This document shows, piece after piece, positions 24,583 through 34,952 of a stretch of 64,000 bases of DNA; positions within the stretch are counted from its first letter, which is position 1, and every line of letters begins with the position of its first letter. Source of the DNA: Blattamonas nauphoetae (Eukaryota > Preaxostyla > Oxymonadida). The stretch is from the NCBI GenBank assembly GCA_033064195.1, contig JARBJD010000031.1:186001-250000 (forward strand). Reading direction: 5' to 3'. The notes under the pieces were generated by a model. The model saw nothing but the letters and a program-made list of their open reading frames with translations, did not search any database and was not told the origin of the DNA. The position numbers and the translations under genes were made by a program.

Positions 24583-27152
24583 ATGAGCGATCAAAGCAGT
24601 ATCTATTCAATTTTTTTCAATTGTTTTTCATATTCTCTCCGTTTCATTCACCAATGAAGACTATGTTCCCGTGCAACAAGGATACATGATTGACCCAAAC
24701 AATCCAAATTCTGTCATTCCTGCTCAACAACAGCATGGTCAAGCGTCAGCATATGGTGCACAACAAATGTCCACACAACAAAGTTTCCTTTTTTTGCTGT
24801 ACAGCATATCCTTCATCATTTCCAGCGCCATACCAAGGAATGGATCCATCACAACAACAAATGTTCTATCCGAACATGGGCTACGGACAGTATGGAATGC
24901 CACAATATCCTGTGCCGGGAGGAATGTATCAGGGAATGCCCTATGGAATGATGCCACAAATGCCACATTATCAACGACAACAATTTCAATCGAACACAAC
25001 AATTTATGTTGGTAACCTCCATCCTGATGTGAGCCAAACAGAGCTCAGTGATGCTTTCTCTCGTTTTGGTCAGGTGCTTCAAGTCAAAGTCATCCCAGCC
25101 AGACAATGTGGATTTGTGTATTTCAGCTATCCTCAGCATGCTATGGAAGCACACCGATCCATGCAAAATGCAATAATTCATGGACAGGCTGTCCGTGTTG
25201 GTTGGGGAAAGTCAGATACCCCGTCAGGAGGAGCAGGCGGGGGTATGGGACAACTACCTCAAGTTCACAAAGAACTGCCTCAGAATCCTCCTGCTCGCGT
25301 TCTCTGGGTTGGAAATATCACTCCTGAAATCACTCGTGAAATCTTAACTGCTCTCTTTGAGCGCCACGGTACAGTCGAATCCGTTCGCTTCCTCCATGAG
25401 AAGGTGTCCCATCCTCTTCTGCATCTTTTCAGAAATGTGCATTCGTCACGTATGATCAACTGCAAAGTGCAATTAACGCTCGGGATCTTTTGGATAAGCA
25501 AATGATTGGCAATACCTGCCTCCGCGTCAACTTTGGAAAGGTCTGTTGTTGTTGCGGCATTATTTTGAATTTTTGATGTTTTTTTCATTCTTTCGAACAT
25601 ACTTTCATTTTATGTGTTTTTGATCGAACTTCTTCTTTGTCATTTCATTATTCTTTACTGGCTTTTCGTTCTTCATCTTGGATCATTTTCTCCACATTCA
25701 TCCTTTTATTGTTTCATAAATCTTCTTTTGACGTGATATTTGCTTTGTTTTATGATTATTTTCTCTCATTTTCCATTCCATATCAACAGCCGACGCTCTG
25801 AACGGTTTTCGATCTTATTTTGTTTCTCTCACCATTCTTCATTCGCATTCTTCCGTTTTTCTGTTTTGGTTATTTCTTTCATGCCGATATGTTCGCCTTG
25901 TCTTAAATTGTTCACTTTTCCTCTTTCCTCCTGTCCATAATTGTTGTTTCTTTCTCATTCACAGGATCCAGATGCACCATCCCAGCCCCCCTTCATCCAA
26001 CAGCAGCAAATGCAAGCAGCTCAACATTACATCCAATCCAACCAAGGAATGCCCATTGCTGCGCAAACACAGGCCGCTGTCCCCAACCCCTATTCACAGC
26101 CCCCTCCCAACACCGGAGCATATTACTTCGACATGTTCGACATCCCCGCGCCTGCCGACGAGCCCAAAGACAACATGCAGACACTCGCAATTAACAAGAT
26201 GGCCGAGCTGGTCGCGAAGAAAGGCACAAGTGTCGAGACGAAGATGAAGGACAAGCAGAAGGGCGTCAACTTCGCCTACCTCTTCTCCAACGGCTCCAAC
26301 GGGGCACTCGAGATCACGCGGGACGCTCGCTACTACCGCTGGGAGCTGTTCTGCTGGAAGGAGCAGTGGAAGGACTTGAAGGCACTTGAGAAAGTGTTTG
26401 AGTTCCGAAAGCTTCTCAGTCCGGCAGAAGCCGTCGCCATCCCCCAAGTTGAGCACGAGCAGTCCGGGGTGGTCTGGAATGCGCTGAAGGTGCTGTTTGA
26501 ATCTGTGGAGACAGCAGTCAACGGCGGATGTGCAGTGAACAGCGTGCTGGACAACGACCTCGACTTGGGCAAGGCAGTCCGCACGTGCATCGCTGAAATC
26601 GAAGCCAACGCGTCCTCCCTCACCCACTCCCAGGTCATCAACCTCCTCGCCCTCGAAATGAACAACGCCATCGACAGGGACATCCCCATCGGTGTCCGCC
26701 GCTGCTACTTCCACGCCCTCGCCGCTGTGTCTGTCCACTTCTACGATCAGACCACACTCGACGCCGAGCAAGTCCTGTTTTGGATCCTTCGTTCGGAATA
26801 CAGGCTCTTCTCCTCGCGGGAGGACCACCACGTCGACTCCGAGATTGGAAAGTGGATTCTGGCGAAGGGGCTGCTGCTGTCGCGCGAGGACTCGTCGAAG
26901 CTGATGGAGAAGGAGGAGCTGCAGAACATCCTGTCGGCCGAGGTGGACGACGCTGCAATCGCAACTGCGATGAAAGTGTTCTGCCAGCAGAAGGTGCTGG
27001 AGGATCTGGAACAAATGGATAATGAGAACGATGAGGAGGATCTGGAGGACAAGCAGGAGGAGGATGAAGCTGAGAAGAGAGAGAAGATTGATGAAGAACC
27101 AAAACAACCTGAGGAAGAACAAAATAAAGAATCAGCGGAAAAATCGGACTGA
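24583..27152 (+). CDS. RRM-RRM-SURP RNA-binding protein (splicing type)
   Basis: About 670 aa. N-terminal Gln/Tyr/Pro/Met-rich region (residues 1-100). RRM1 (about 105-175) has RNP2 TIYVGNLHP and RNP1 CGFVYFSY. RRM2 (about 204-275) has RVLWVGNITPE and KCAFVTYDQL. A Gln-rich linker follows, then a SURP-like module (about 345-405) with the hallmark RYYRWELFCWKEQW, then a helical domain and a very acidic Glu/Asp/Lys tail. SURP modules occur in U2-snRNP-associated splicing factors such as U2SURP and SF3A1, so a role in early spliceosome assembly is likely. U2SURP has one RRM, so orthology is not claimed. Introns: 24599-24659, 24783-24825, 25404-25432 (29 bases) and 25541-25964 (424 bases, the longest in the window). 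Confidence 0.85.
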
Positions 27153-27278
27153 AACCTCGGAGCATTTCATAAATTGGCATTAATTCTCTTTTTTACTTCA
27201 AATTCACATATTTTTTCGCCGATTCAAACCTTGACAACAACGAAATAACAAACTGTGGGCCAAAAAACAGTTTTCATC

Positions 27279-28135
27279 ATGGGGTGCACTTCAAGTTCAA
27301 ATGTCGGCTCAGCTCCTGCAATTATGATTCCTGATGGAGAATCTAAGCAAATTCTCTGCTACAAGTGTGGTAAAGCTATTCCATACAGCGAATACGAAGC
27401 GCACGAAAGCGGTATTTTCTCTTCAATCAGAGATTCATTCGTCGCCTATTTTCATAGAAAACTGCTTTGATGCCTTCACGAAAATCACCCGTACACTTCC
27501 TGTATCGGAAGCAAAAAAACTGCCTCAGAAATTGGCTGAAGCATTCCCAAAAGAAGATGCGTCTGCCTTTAACTCTTTTTTTATTTTCCACACATCCATT
27601 CAATGTTATTTCTTACAGAGAAGCAGCTGTATTTAATGCCTATAATCAGGCCGCTGCTAAGACCGCATCAGTCATGTCAGCAAAATGCTACTGTGGACAA
27701 TCGTTCTTGCCAAGTCAATTCACAGAACACGTCAAGACCTGTGAAAAATACCAGGAGAACGACAGTGCGGTCAAGATTCAGAGTGCTCTGCAAGGAATAG
27801 TTCAGAAGAAACAGTACGGACGAATTGTCATCTGCTACATGTGTGGCGAAGGATTCCCCGTTGAAAAACTTGCCGATCATCAAGAACCAAACAATTGCTC
27901 CAAGCGTCAGCAGGAAATCCGCGATAGTCTCCCAGAACAGCTCAAAGGAACTGTCCCTGAAAAGCCTGAAGCAGAAGTCCCTGCCGCTGATGGAGAAAAG
28001 GAAGCCTTCAACGCGTACAATAAGGAGGCACAAGAGTGCTATCGAAAATCACTTCCTGTGTGCAAGTGCGGAAAGAGACTCGTCCTCAACACGGTTAAGA
28101 ATCACATGGAGAAATGCGATCTCTGGAAACAGTAA
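27279..28135 (+). CDS. Acylated Cys/His zinc-binding protein
   Basis: About 250 aa. The N-terminus MGCTSSS is a textbook N-myristoylation plus palmitoylation signal (Gly2, Cys3), so membrane attachment is expected. Four short Cys-Cys-His-Cys/His knuckles are spread through the chain: CYKCGKAIPYSEYEAHES, CYCGQSFLPSQFTEHVKTC, CYMCGEGFPVEKLADHQ and CKCGKRLVLNTVKNHMEKC. They resemble the ZC2HC-type fold. An IQ-like helix (VKIQSALQGIVQKKQYGR) lies between knuckles two and three and might bind calmodulin. Introns are 27412-27457 and 27561-27618. No function is known to me for this arrangement. Confidence 0.8.
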
Positions 28136-28295
28136 TAATTCGTTTTAGCCATTTTAGTCATCATTTCGATCATAATTCAATATTTCGTGTGCTGACATTG
28201 TGAATCTATGGGGGATGCTAATGACACGATAAGAAAAGAAAAAAAAGTAAAAGGCTGAGAACGACCCGAGCTTGAACTAAGACGTGCATCGAGTA

Positions 28296-31200
28296 TCAAT
28301 TCTCATCATCGTCAAGCCGTACTTTCTTCCTGCTGTCTGGTTTTGCTCTCGCTTCATCCTTCATCAGTGTTGGGGCTCCAATCGAGACGGATCCAACACT
28401 TCGCACGCCTCGTCTGTTCCTCTGCTGCTTCTTCTGTTTTCTGTGTCGAGAACGAATCTTGACTTGCGCCCAAGCCATTGCTGCGAGGTCTGACACCCAC
28501 GGGTACCAGAAGAATAAAGACTTTGCAAGACGGGTGATGATTCTGCCGTACTTCTCCCAGAACTCTCCCAAATTCTGCCCCGACTCGGTGTTAAGGAACA
28601 TCTGCATGGTCGAGGTCAACTGGCCATAGAAAGCCATCCACTGTCTTTCAAAGAAGTCGGGGAACTCGACAATTCCGAGCAGGAGGGCTCCGAGGATGAG
28701 GACCTTCAGATAAGGATTCTTCATCGCCGCGCTGAGCTTGTCCCAGCCGAGGAACAGCAGCAGAAGGTACATCCACAGCGGGGTCCCCCCACCCTCCACG
28801 CCCAAGTATGTCTCGCCCAGCCCGCCCTGCCCGCTCTCGCGCAGTTCCTGGATGACTGCCTGGTGTGCTGTGATGAAGTCGGTCGACGAGTGGCGCGAGA
28901 TGGATGAATGGACCGCGTCGAGGTCGGCAGTGGACAGCAGCGGGATCGTCATCTTCTTCATGTCGGTGCTGCTGCGTGTGGCGTTGATGAAGTCTTGCTG
29001 CTCCTGATTTGAGTTGACTCGTTCGGCGAGGAAGTCGAACGGCGGCGACGTTCGAATGCGGCGGTCGATGATGTCGTTCATTCGCTGCACAATGTCGTCC
29101 ATCTTCAGCTTGGTCTCTTCGTCGTCATCGTCCTCCAGTTCCGAGGGAACGTAGACAATCACCTGCGCCATCTTGTCGACGAGCTGGCTGACAGTGTCTT
29201 TCGAGTCGAGCAGAATCCGCTCGTTGTCTGTCTCCTTCATCCGCTCCTGGTTTCTGATCTTCTTCCGAATCTCTCTCTTCATCTCCTCGCTCAATCTCTT
29301 CCTCCCTCTCTCCTCCATCTCCTCCCTCTGCGCCATCTGCTGCACAACCTCACTCAGAACCGTCAGGATCGAGCTGAACAGCCTTTCCAGCACTTCGTCC
29401 AGCTCGTCCTTCGTCGGGTTGATGTTTTTCAAGAACTGCACAATCCTCGGCCGCGACGATGTCAGCACAGAATCAATGTACGAGTTGATCAGCTCCCACG
29501 GGTTCTGTGCGCGGAGGGTGGCGATGATTGGTGCTTCCGTCTCGCCATCTCCCGCCTCTGCCTCGTCCTTCTTCCCCGCCTGCAGGATGCGAGCAATGCC
29601 TTCGTAGTCGCCCATCCACGCCTGGTCCAGGATGTCCCTGATCTGTGTTCGGCAGAGCGAGTAGTAGAACCTCCTCAGGCGCACAAACCCTTTCTCAATC
29701 ATCTGCTTCCGCATCGTGTTCAGGTGGGTGTTGCCTGCCTGTGTCAGTTCGTTGAGTTCTTGCTGGAACGTCCACACGCGGCTTGTGTGCGGCCCGGCGT
29801 TCTCACCTCCTTCGCGAACTGAGGCGAGCTGTGTCGACAGCGCTTTGGCCTCAAACCTCTTCACAGAAGTGACGAAGATGTCGATCGCCTTCTTCATGTC
29901 GTCCAGCCGTCCAAGCTGGACCGGCTGCTCGTCAATATCACGCAAGTCGTCGATGGTGTGGGCGAACACAGAGCGAGGTCGGCGATTCGAGAACGAGCTG
30001 AGGTCGATTGGTTCCAGCGAGCACGGCCTTTCCAGAATATACACAATGCGCGGGTTGACAAAAGAGAACTCGGGCGACGAGTCCTGCGACTGTCCGACGA
30101 TGTTGATGGGTGATGTGAGCCGAATTGATTTGCGTGCCTTGGCGTGTGCATCGCCTCTGTTTTTCAGTTCGATGGCCGCGAGGACGGGGTTGACGGAGCT
30201 TTTGAAGCTGCGCGGAGGTTTGTTCGGTTGCGGCGTGCTGAGCTCGGTTTTGGCTTCTTGAGCGTCACGTTTGCTTGGAAAGATGAGTGTTTGACTCATA
30301 GCGTTCGGGAGCTCTTCATCTGAGAGGAGACTCCCAGCTTTGAGTGGACGCGGTGAAAGCTGGCCACTAAGTGGGACATTCGACAGCGGCGACGTAGCAA
30401 TGGATGCTGCATTTTCGGAAATAAAGTGAGTCCGAACTCGAATGTAATCTTCATCATCTTCAATCGCAAATTTCACTGTTTCCTTCTCTGCTTCTCCTTT
30501 TGGTTTTTCGAGATTGTTGAGATCTCTTGTCATGAGTTGTTCACATTTCTTTCGTAGAATTGAGAGGTGCCCGGTGTAGAGTGGTTGCATCAAATCTTTC
30601 AGCTGATCCTTCAACTCCGTCTTCTTCTCCTCAAAAACAGAGGTCTGGTAATTCTGGGCGAGTGCAGAATATGCCTCGACGGCATCCTTCTCGATTAGGT
30701 CAAAAATAGCTCCAAGGTCGAGTCGTAGCCATCCAGGTTTCAGGATATGCTGTTCAAGAAGGTTGAGATCGTTTCTCACTTGGTTTATGGTATCTGCAAC
30801 AAGTGCCGAGCATCTAAAGTTGGAGAGGATCTCGCGTTGAGACGGAAGATCAAGTACTCGATCTTCTTGGATCTCATTCCAAACGTTCTGCGCATAGAGA
30901 CCAAATCCATCAAAGGGCACTGACTTTTCTCGTTCCTTGGTAAAAATACTCTGGTTATTCGGTTGGAAGAATCGCTCCTGGAGAGCCTTTACACTTGCAT
31001 GAAATTGTTCCGTCTGTAGTTCGTAGTGAGGGAGACATACGAACTCGAAATCGAAGAAACGATTGATTGGGTCGTCTTTCATATCATCCGGTTTAGCAAT
31101 ATCTTTCCAGATTTGGTGCATATCATTTGTTAGAAGGGTAACGTACTTCGAGAGTGGGGTTTTACCGATGTGATCACGAATTATGAAGAGGATCAGAGTT

Positions 31201-31863
31201 TTTGGGGTATTTCCAGATTGAAGGAATAGTCGCGTGGCTGCTTCGAACACCGTGCTAATGATCGAATAGTTGGAGGCATTGTGTCTCCCAATGTCGTGTT
31301 CCCAGAGATTGATAATGACCACTTCCGACAAGGCAAGAGAGAATAGTGATGACTGGTTTTCGTACGTCTATGATTGCTAAAATGAAAAAAGATAAGATCA
31401 AACTCTCGAAGTATCTCCTCTTTCACGGGAATCAGTCCCTTCAGCATCGAGAATTAGTAGTGTGCTGAGAAGGAGGGAAAAAGATACAACGGAGTTTGGG
31501 GGATCGAGCATGGTTCAGGAAGAATGAAACATGAAAAGGAGAGACCGCTCATTTGAGGCAAATTCCGGAGGAGTGGCCGATTTTCCAAGCCAGGTTCCAA
31601 TAGTGGTTCGATTTCGTCCAGTCGATGCATCCATCACATCAAATCGAGTTCCAAAGAGATGATTCAATAATGTACCTGGAAAAATTAGTAAATACAGTAG
31701 ATGATTGAGAAATGATCGTACTTTTGCCGCTGGATTGAGCTCCCATGATGGAGACAAGTGAATACTGTTGAGATTTGGCAGACTTCGACCATGATGATAT
31801 CCCTGCAATACTTGATTCTAAAAATTCTCCGTCACCTGTAAGAAGTTGAAATGATTGACTCAT
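28296..31863 (-). CDS. SEY1: Sey1/RHD3-type ER membrane-fusion GTPase
   Basis: Dynamin-like GTPase that fuses ER tubules homotypically. P-loop GAQSSGKST at residues 41-49 is created by splicing across 31676-31721 (AAA A | GT ACA). Then come LLNHLFGTRFDVMDAS, the switch region GRNRTTIGTW, LLILDAEGTDSRERGD (G3), ALSEVVIINLWEHDIGRHNA and LILFIIRDHIG (G4). The RHD3-type helical bundle follows. The C-terminus has the membrane hairpin (LKVLILGALLLGIVEF) and a basic tail. Other introns are 31465-31545 and 31368-31403. The product is about 1134 aa against roughly 800 for yeast and plant members. The extra length is mainly a Ser/Pro-rich insertion near the middle, and the 5' exons are much more AT-rich than the 3' exon. 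Confidence 0.94.
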
Positions 31864-32185
31864 CACTGTGATGAGATGGCGGAGATGACAAAGATGGGCT
31901 CGCTCGATCTTGTCATCACGATACCAATCTTTCGGGTCTCAAATTCAGATACTTGAATAGTTTTTCACTGGTAACACCCACAAACATTTGCCAGTCTCGA
32001 GAAAGCAACGGATCTCGCAACTTTTGATTTGTTCAATCCACCTCAAATCTTACCAATATGGAATGATTGACAGAGGTGTTGTCCTGGAAAAGGAAAACAA
32101 GTGTGGATATTGTGTCGTGAGAGGTATTCTGTTCTTGGAAAGACGAGTTGTGAAGTGAGAATTACGAGAAACAAAGATTGTGGTC
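31864..32185. other. Intergenic, no gene seen
   Basis: 322 bases upstream of the Sey1 start and downstream of the ribophorin-like stop (both genes on the minus strand). No frame, repeat or RNA is recognisable. It presumably holds the Sey1 promoter and the 3' UTR of the ribophorin-like gene. Confidence 0.4.
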
Positions 32186-32651
32186 TTATTCAAGCTCGAA
32201 GACGTGGTTTCGTCTTTCTTCGAAGTATAATTTTCCAGAAATAGCAGCTACAAAGACGCCGCACAGTGAAAGAGCAATTTCAGGGATGAGTTTGTAGTAG
32301 TCGAGCCAGTACCCAAGGAACACAGCGAAGGTGGCAACAATCGAACCATAGAAGATAAAGAAGTATAGAAACTCCTTGGCACTTTGGGGGAGCATCTTTT
32401 TATGTCCAACTCGGCAGTTCTGTGAATGATGAAGAGACGAGAGAGAAAGAAATGAATGTGGAATGGAAGAAACAGAAACAAATTTGATGGATATCTTTTG
32501 AAAAAAACATGATGCACACGAGAACAAGGACAATGAGGAGTGGAATGAAGAGACAGAGAGAGTAGAGCTGGGCAATTTTTGGGTCGGCAAGTCGAGGTTG
32601 TTGTTGGAACGTGTGAACGATCTCTGGTTTATATGTAAATGCTTTCTCCAT
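32186..32651 (-). CDS. Ribophorin II/Swp1 C-terminal domain protein (mini or truncated)
   Basis: Ribophorin II is a subunit of the ER oligosaccharyltransferase that N-glycosylates proteins. The readable part matches its C-terminal membrane domain: FTYKPEIVHTFQQQP (compare F.PK.EI.H.FR), a first span LYSLCLFIPLLIVLVLV, the loop NCRVGHKKML (compare the FHLGHAAML region), two more spans, and a short tail. One 100-base intron (32420-32519). From the first ATG the protein is only 121 aa, whereas known Swp1/ribophorin II chains are about 290-630 aa with a luminal N-terminal domain. An upstream exon encoding LDLTLK could splice in across 32657-32705, but it hits a stop at once. The transposon lies 96 bases upstream of the ATG, so the 5' part may have been lost. 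Confidence 0.6.
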
Positions 32652-32747
32652 CAGAATCTACAAAAAGGATTGGAGTTAGATAGTTAAGGCGCAAGAACAA
32701 TTGCGTACCTTGAGTGTAAGATCAAGCCATTCTCAATTTCGTTTCTA

Positions 32748-32771
32748 CAGCGGAAGATGCAAAACTGCAAG
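32748..32771 (+). repeat. Terminal inverted repeat, left, copy B
   Basis: 24 bases starting CAGCGGAAGATG, preceded by TA at 32746-32747. Pairs with 33989-34012 with two mismatches. Confidence 0.85.
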
Positions 32772-33988
32772 TCTGACGGAAGAATAATTATCTCAAATCT
32801 GATTCATTATCCACTTTGGATTCATCTGTAGTTTTCCTAAAATAGACGCAGAGTAACAATCGTGGCGAAGTGTCGAGAAAAACAAACAACATGGGATGAT
32901 CGTCTTCTCTTTCTCCATCCATCGAGCCCATCCGACTGTCATTATCACCGCATGCATCATTTGTCCTTTCGTACTTCAAAATACGTTTCTGATCACATCT
33001 AAAAAATATTTCAACTTGATACGACAGATGAAACTTTTCTGCACATCAACGGTGTATATTGTATTTTTGTTCAGCTTTCATTTGTACAGTCTCTAAATCT
33101 TCCGACATTTTTGACAACACTCTCCCAAATACAAGTATAGCAGTCAATCTTCAGTGAAAACGACTCTTTCCGAAACCATTTGTCAAATTGCACTTCGATG
33201 AAACCATGCAAATCTCCACAAATATACTGTGTGTCCTCCGTTTTACTCAACTATTTCAGACTGTATGATGATATCTCGCCGTTCTCTTGCCCTGCTTTCT
33301 CTCATTCAGTCCACTTTCGCTGAAATTGTGTATTCACAGACAAATATCAAGAAATATTCTGTTGAATGCAGAAATTCGGTCGGATACGAAAATTTGGAGG
33401 ATCACCGCATGCGAAATGGAAGTGATTTCTGTGAGTCTTTGAAAGCAATGAATGTCTCCTTCCTTTCATCCATTGTTATTCCAACTCTGATTTCTGACCC
33501 AACCAGACCTTTTCTGAGATGTCTCAGTCGGAAAATGCTCATACTCCATTGTTAAAGCAAGATGTGCAACTCGAGCAAGAATGCAACAATCTCTCACTCT
33601 TAAACTTGAAGGAAGAAGAAAAACATGACGAGATTTGTGATTAAGATACCGATTCACATTTGTCGGTTTCTGATTTTCAATCAATTCGAAAGAGCCGGGC
33701 CGCTGTGGATTGTCACAATTCACTTTTCACTCTTTTCTCCGTTCATCGTTCCATTTTAATAATGATTCCACATTTCTCTGTTTTGTCTCCAAATTTGTTC
33801 GTGAAATTCCAAATAGGCAAGTGAAACTTGTCTTAATAATTGAGATCCGATCAATCCCCCAAGTGGACAATTGTCTCACAAACAAACCAATAAAGCCGTT
33901 TTGGTTGTGAGCGTCTAAAAGAACACTAGCATACTCCCCAAAGAAGAGAATAAACCATGTTTGAACTTCAGTGCCATCTCATCTCGTC

Positions 33989-34012
33989 CTTGCAGTTTTA
34001 CATTTTCCGCTG
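33989..34012 (-). repeat. Terminal inverted repeat, right, copy B
   Basis: 24 bases, read on the minus strand as CAGCGGAAAATG and onward, followed by TA at 34013-34014. The same sequence starts copy A at 10887. Confidence 0.85.
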
Positions 34013-34178
34013 TAACGAAAAACAAGGACTTTGGATATCTCGTCAAATTCGGCCTGGAATCGATGAACAAAGCATAGGTTCGAGTAGAAACCGATTAGAC
34101 AATGATCATCATTGTCTCCCTCCAACAACTCCGCTTTTTTCGTTATTATGGCATGATCTGATATTTTTCTTCATCTTC

Positions 34179-34826
34179 ATGCAATCGTCTTCGAACCCTC
34201 ATATATCAGCTATTGCTGATCCTTCTCCACGTAATCATCATACAAACATCTGGGAAATATCGCGTAAAACCGTCCCAACCCTTATCTCACTCTTCCGTCT
34301 CATAATCATCCCAGTGATCGTGTTGATTTATTATTTCCCCTTTCCTCATTCCAAACTTGTCATGGGTGCCTTGGTTGGCCTCGGTGCCTTCTCGGACTTT
34401 CTCGATGGCTACCTTGCCAGACGTTTCAACACGTGCAGCAAGTTCGGTGCTTTTGTTGATCCCATTACAGACAAGATTTTCGTGAATGCCATCCTCATAC
34501 TTCATATGCAGACATATCACACATGGATTGTCACCGTGCCCACGATAATTATGGTTTCGCGAGAGATCATTGTGACGGCTCTCCGAGAATGGATGGCTCA
34601 ATCCGGACAAAGAGACGTCGTCGGGGTGAAATACCTCGGAAAAGTCAAGACAGCCACACAGATGGTCGCAGTGCTTGTCCTCATCTTCGATGACAACAAG
34701 TTCCTCAATATCATCGGCTTCGTTTGTCTGCAAATCGCTGCTATTCTATCGCTTGTGTCGATGTTCCAGTACATCCAATCTGCCATTGTGAATCGTACTC
34801 ATACCCAACCGACATCGGACCGATAA
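34179..34826 (+). CDS. pgsA: Phosphatidylglycerophosphate synthase, bacterial type
   Basis: Transfers a phosphatidyl group from CDP-diacylglycerol to glycerol-3-phosphate, the committed step to phosphatidylglycerol and cardiolipin. The complete CDP-alcohol phosphotransferase signature D-G-x2-A-R-x8-G-x3-D-x3-D is present from Asp76 (LDGYLARRF then GAFVDPITD). Four to five hydrophobic helices are visible (FRLIIIPVIVLIYYF; LVMGALVGLGAFSDFL; IVTVPTIIMVSREIIV; MVAVLVLIF; IIGFVCLQIAAILSLV). 215 aa and intronless, close to bacterial PgsA in length. The N-terminal 40 residues are hydrophilic, without a clear mitochondrial presequence. Many eukaryotes use a different PGS1 enzyme in mitochondria; this form is bacterial-type and may be a transferred gene. 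Head-to-head with the ribophorin-like gene, with the transposon between. Confidence 0.92.
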   Translation: MQSSSNPHISAIADPSPRNHHTNIWEISRKTVPTLISLFRLIIIPVIVLIYYFPFPHSKLVMGALVGLGAFSDFLDGYLARRFNTCSKFGAFVDPITDKIFVNAILILHMQTYHTWIVTVPTIIMVSREIIVTALREWMAQSGQRDVVGVKYLGKVKTATQMVAVLVLIFDDNKFLNIIGFVCLQIAAILSLVSMFQYIQSAIVNRTHTQPTSDR

Positions 34827-34952
34827 CGTTCCAAGTCCTTACTCTTCATTTTCTGAACACTTGCACGAGACACTCACATCTCATTCCGAATGGTTCTTTG
34901 ATTTCATTTGTTATTACGAGGTATGTTTATTTGATGAAGTGTTTTCTGAAAA

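Larger units (their letters stand above)
32748..34012 (-). mobile_element. Complete copy B of a TA-flanked DNA transposon
   Basis: 1265-base element bounded by near-perfect 24-base terminal inverted repeats beginning CAGCGGAA and immediately flanked on both sides by TA, the target-site duplication of Tc1/mariner-type elements. It matches copy A (10887-12006) in inverted orientation. No intact transposase frame or DDE motif is readable, so it is probably non-autonomous or decayed. The flanks read as an imperfect palindrome (TTTCGTTTC-TA-ACGAAAA). It occupies most of the space between the divergent ribophorin-like and PgsA genes. Confidence 0.8.

Noticed and set aside
26094-27122. 342-codon open frame antisense to the SURP protein
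   Set aside because: It mirrors the codon pattern of the real gene, whose sense frame carries the RRM and SURP motifs; the antisense product is a Leu/Val/His-rich sequence without motifs.
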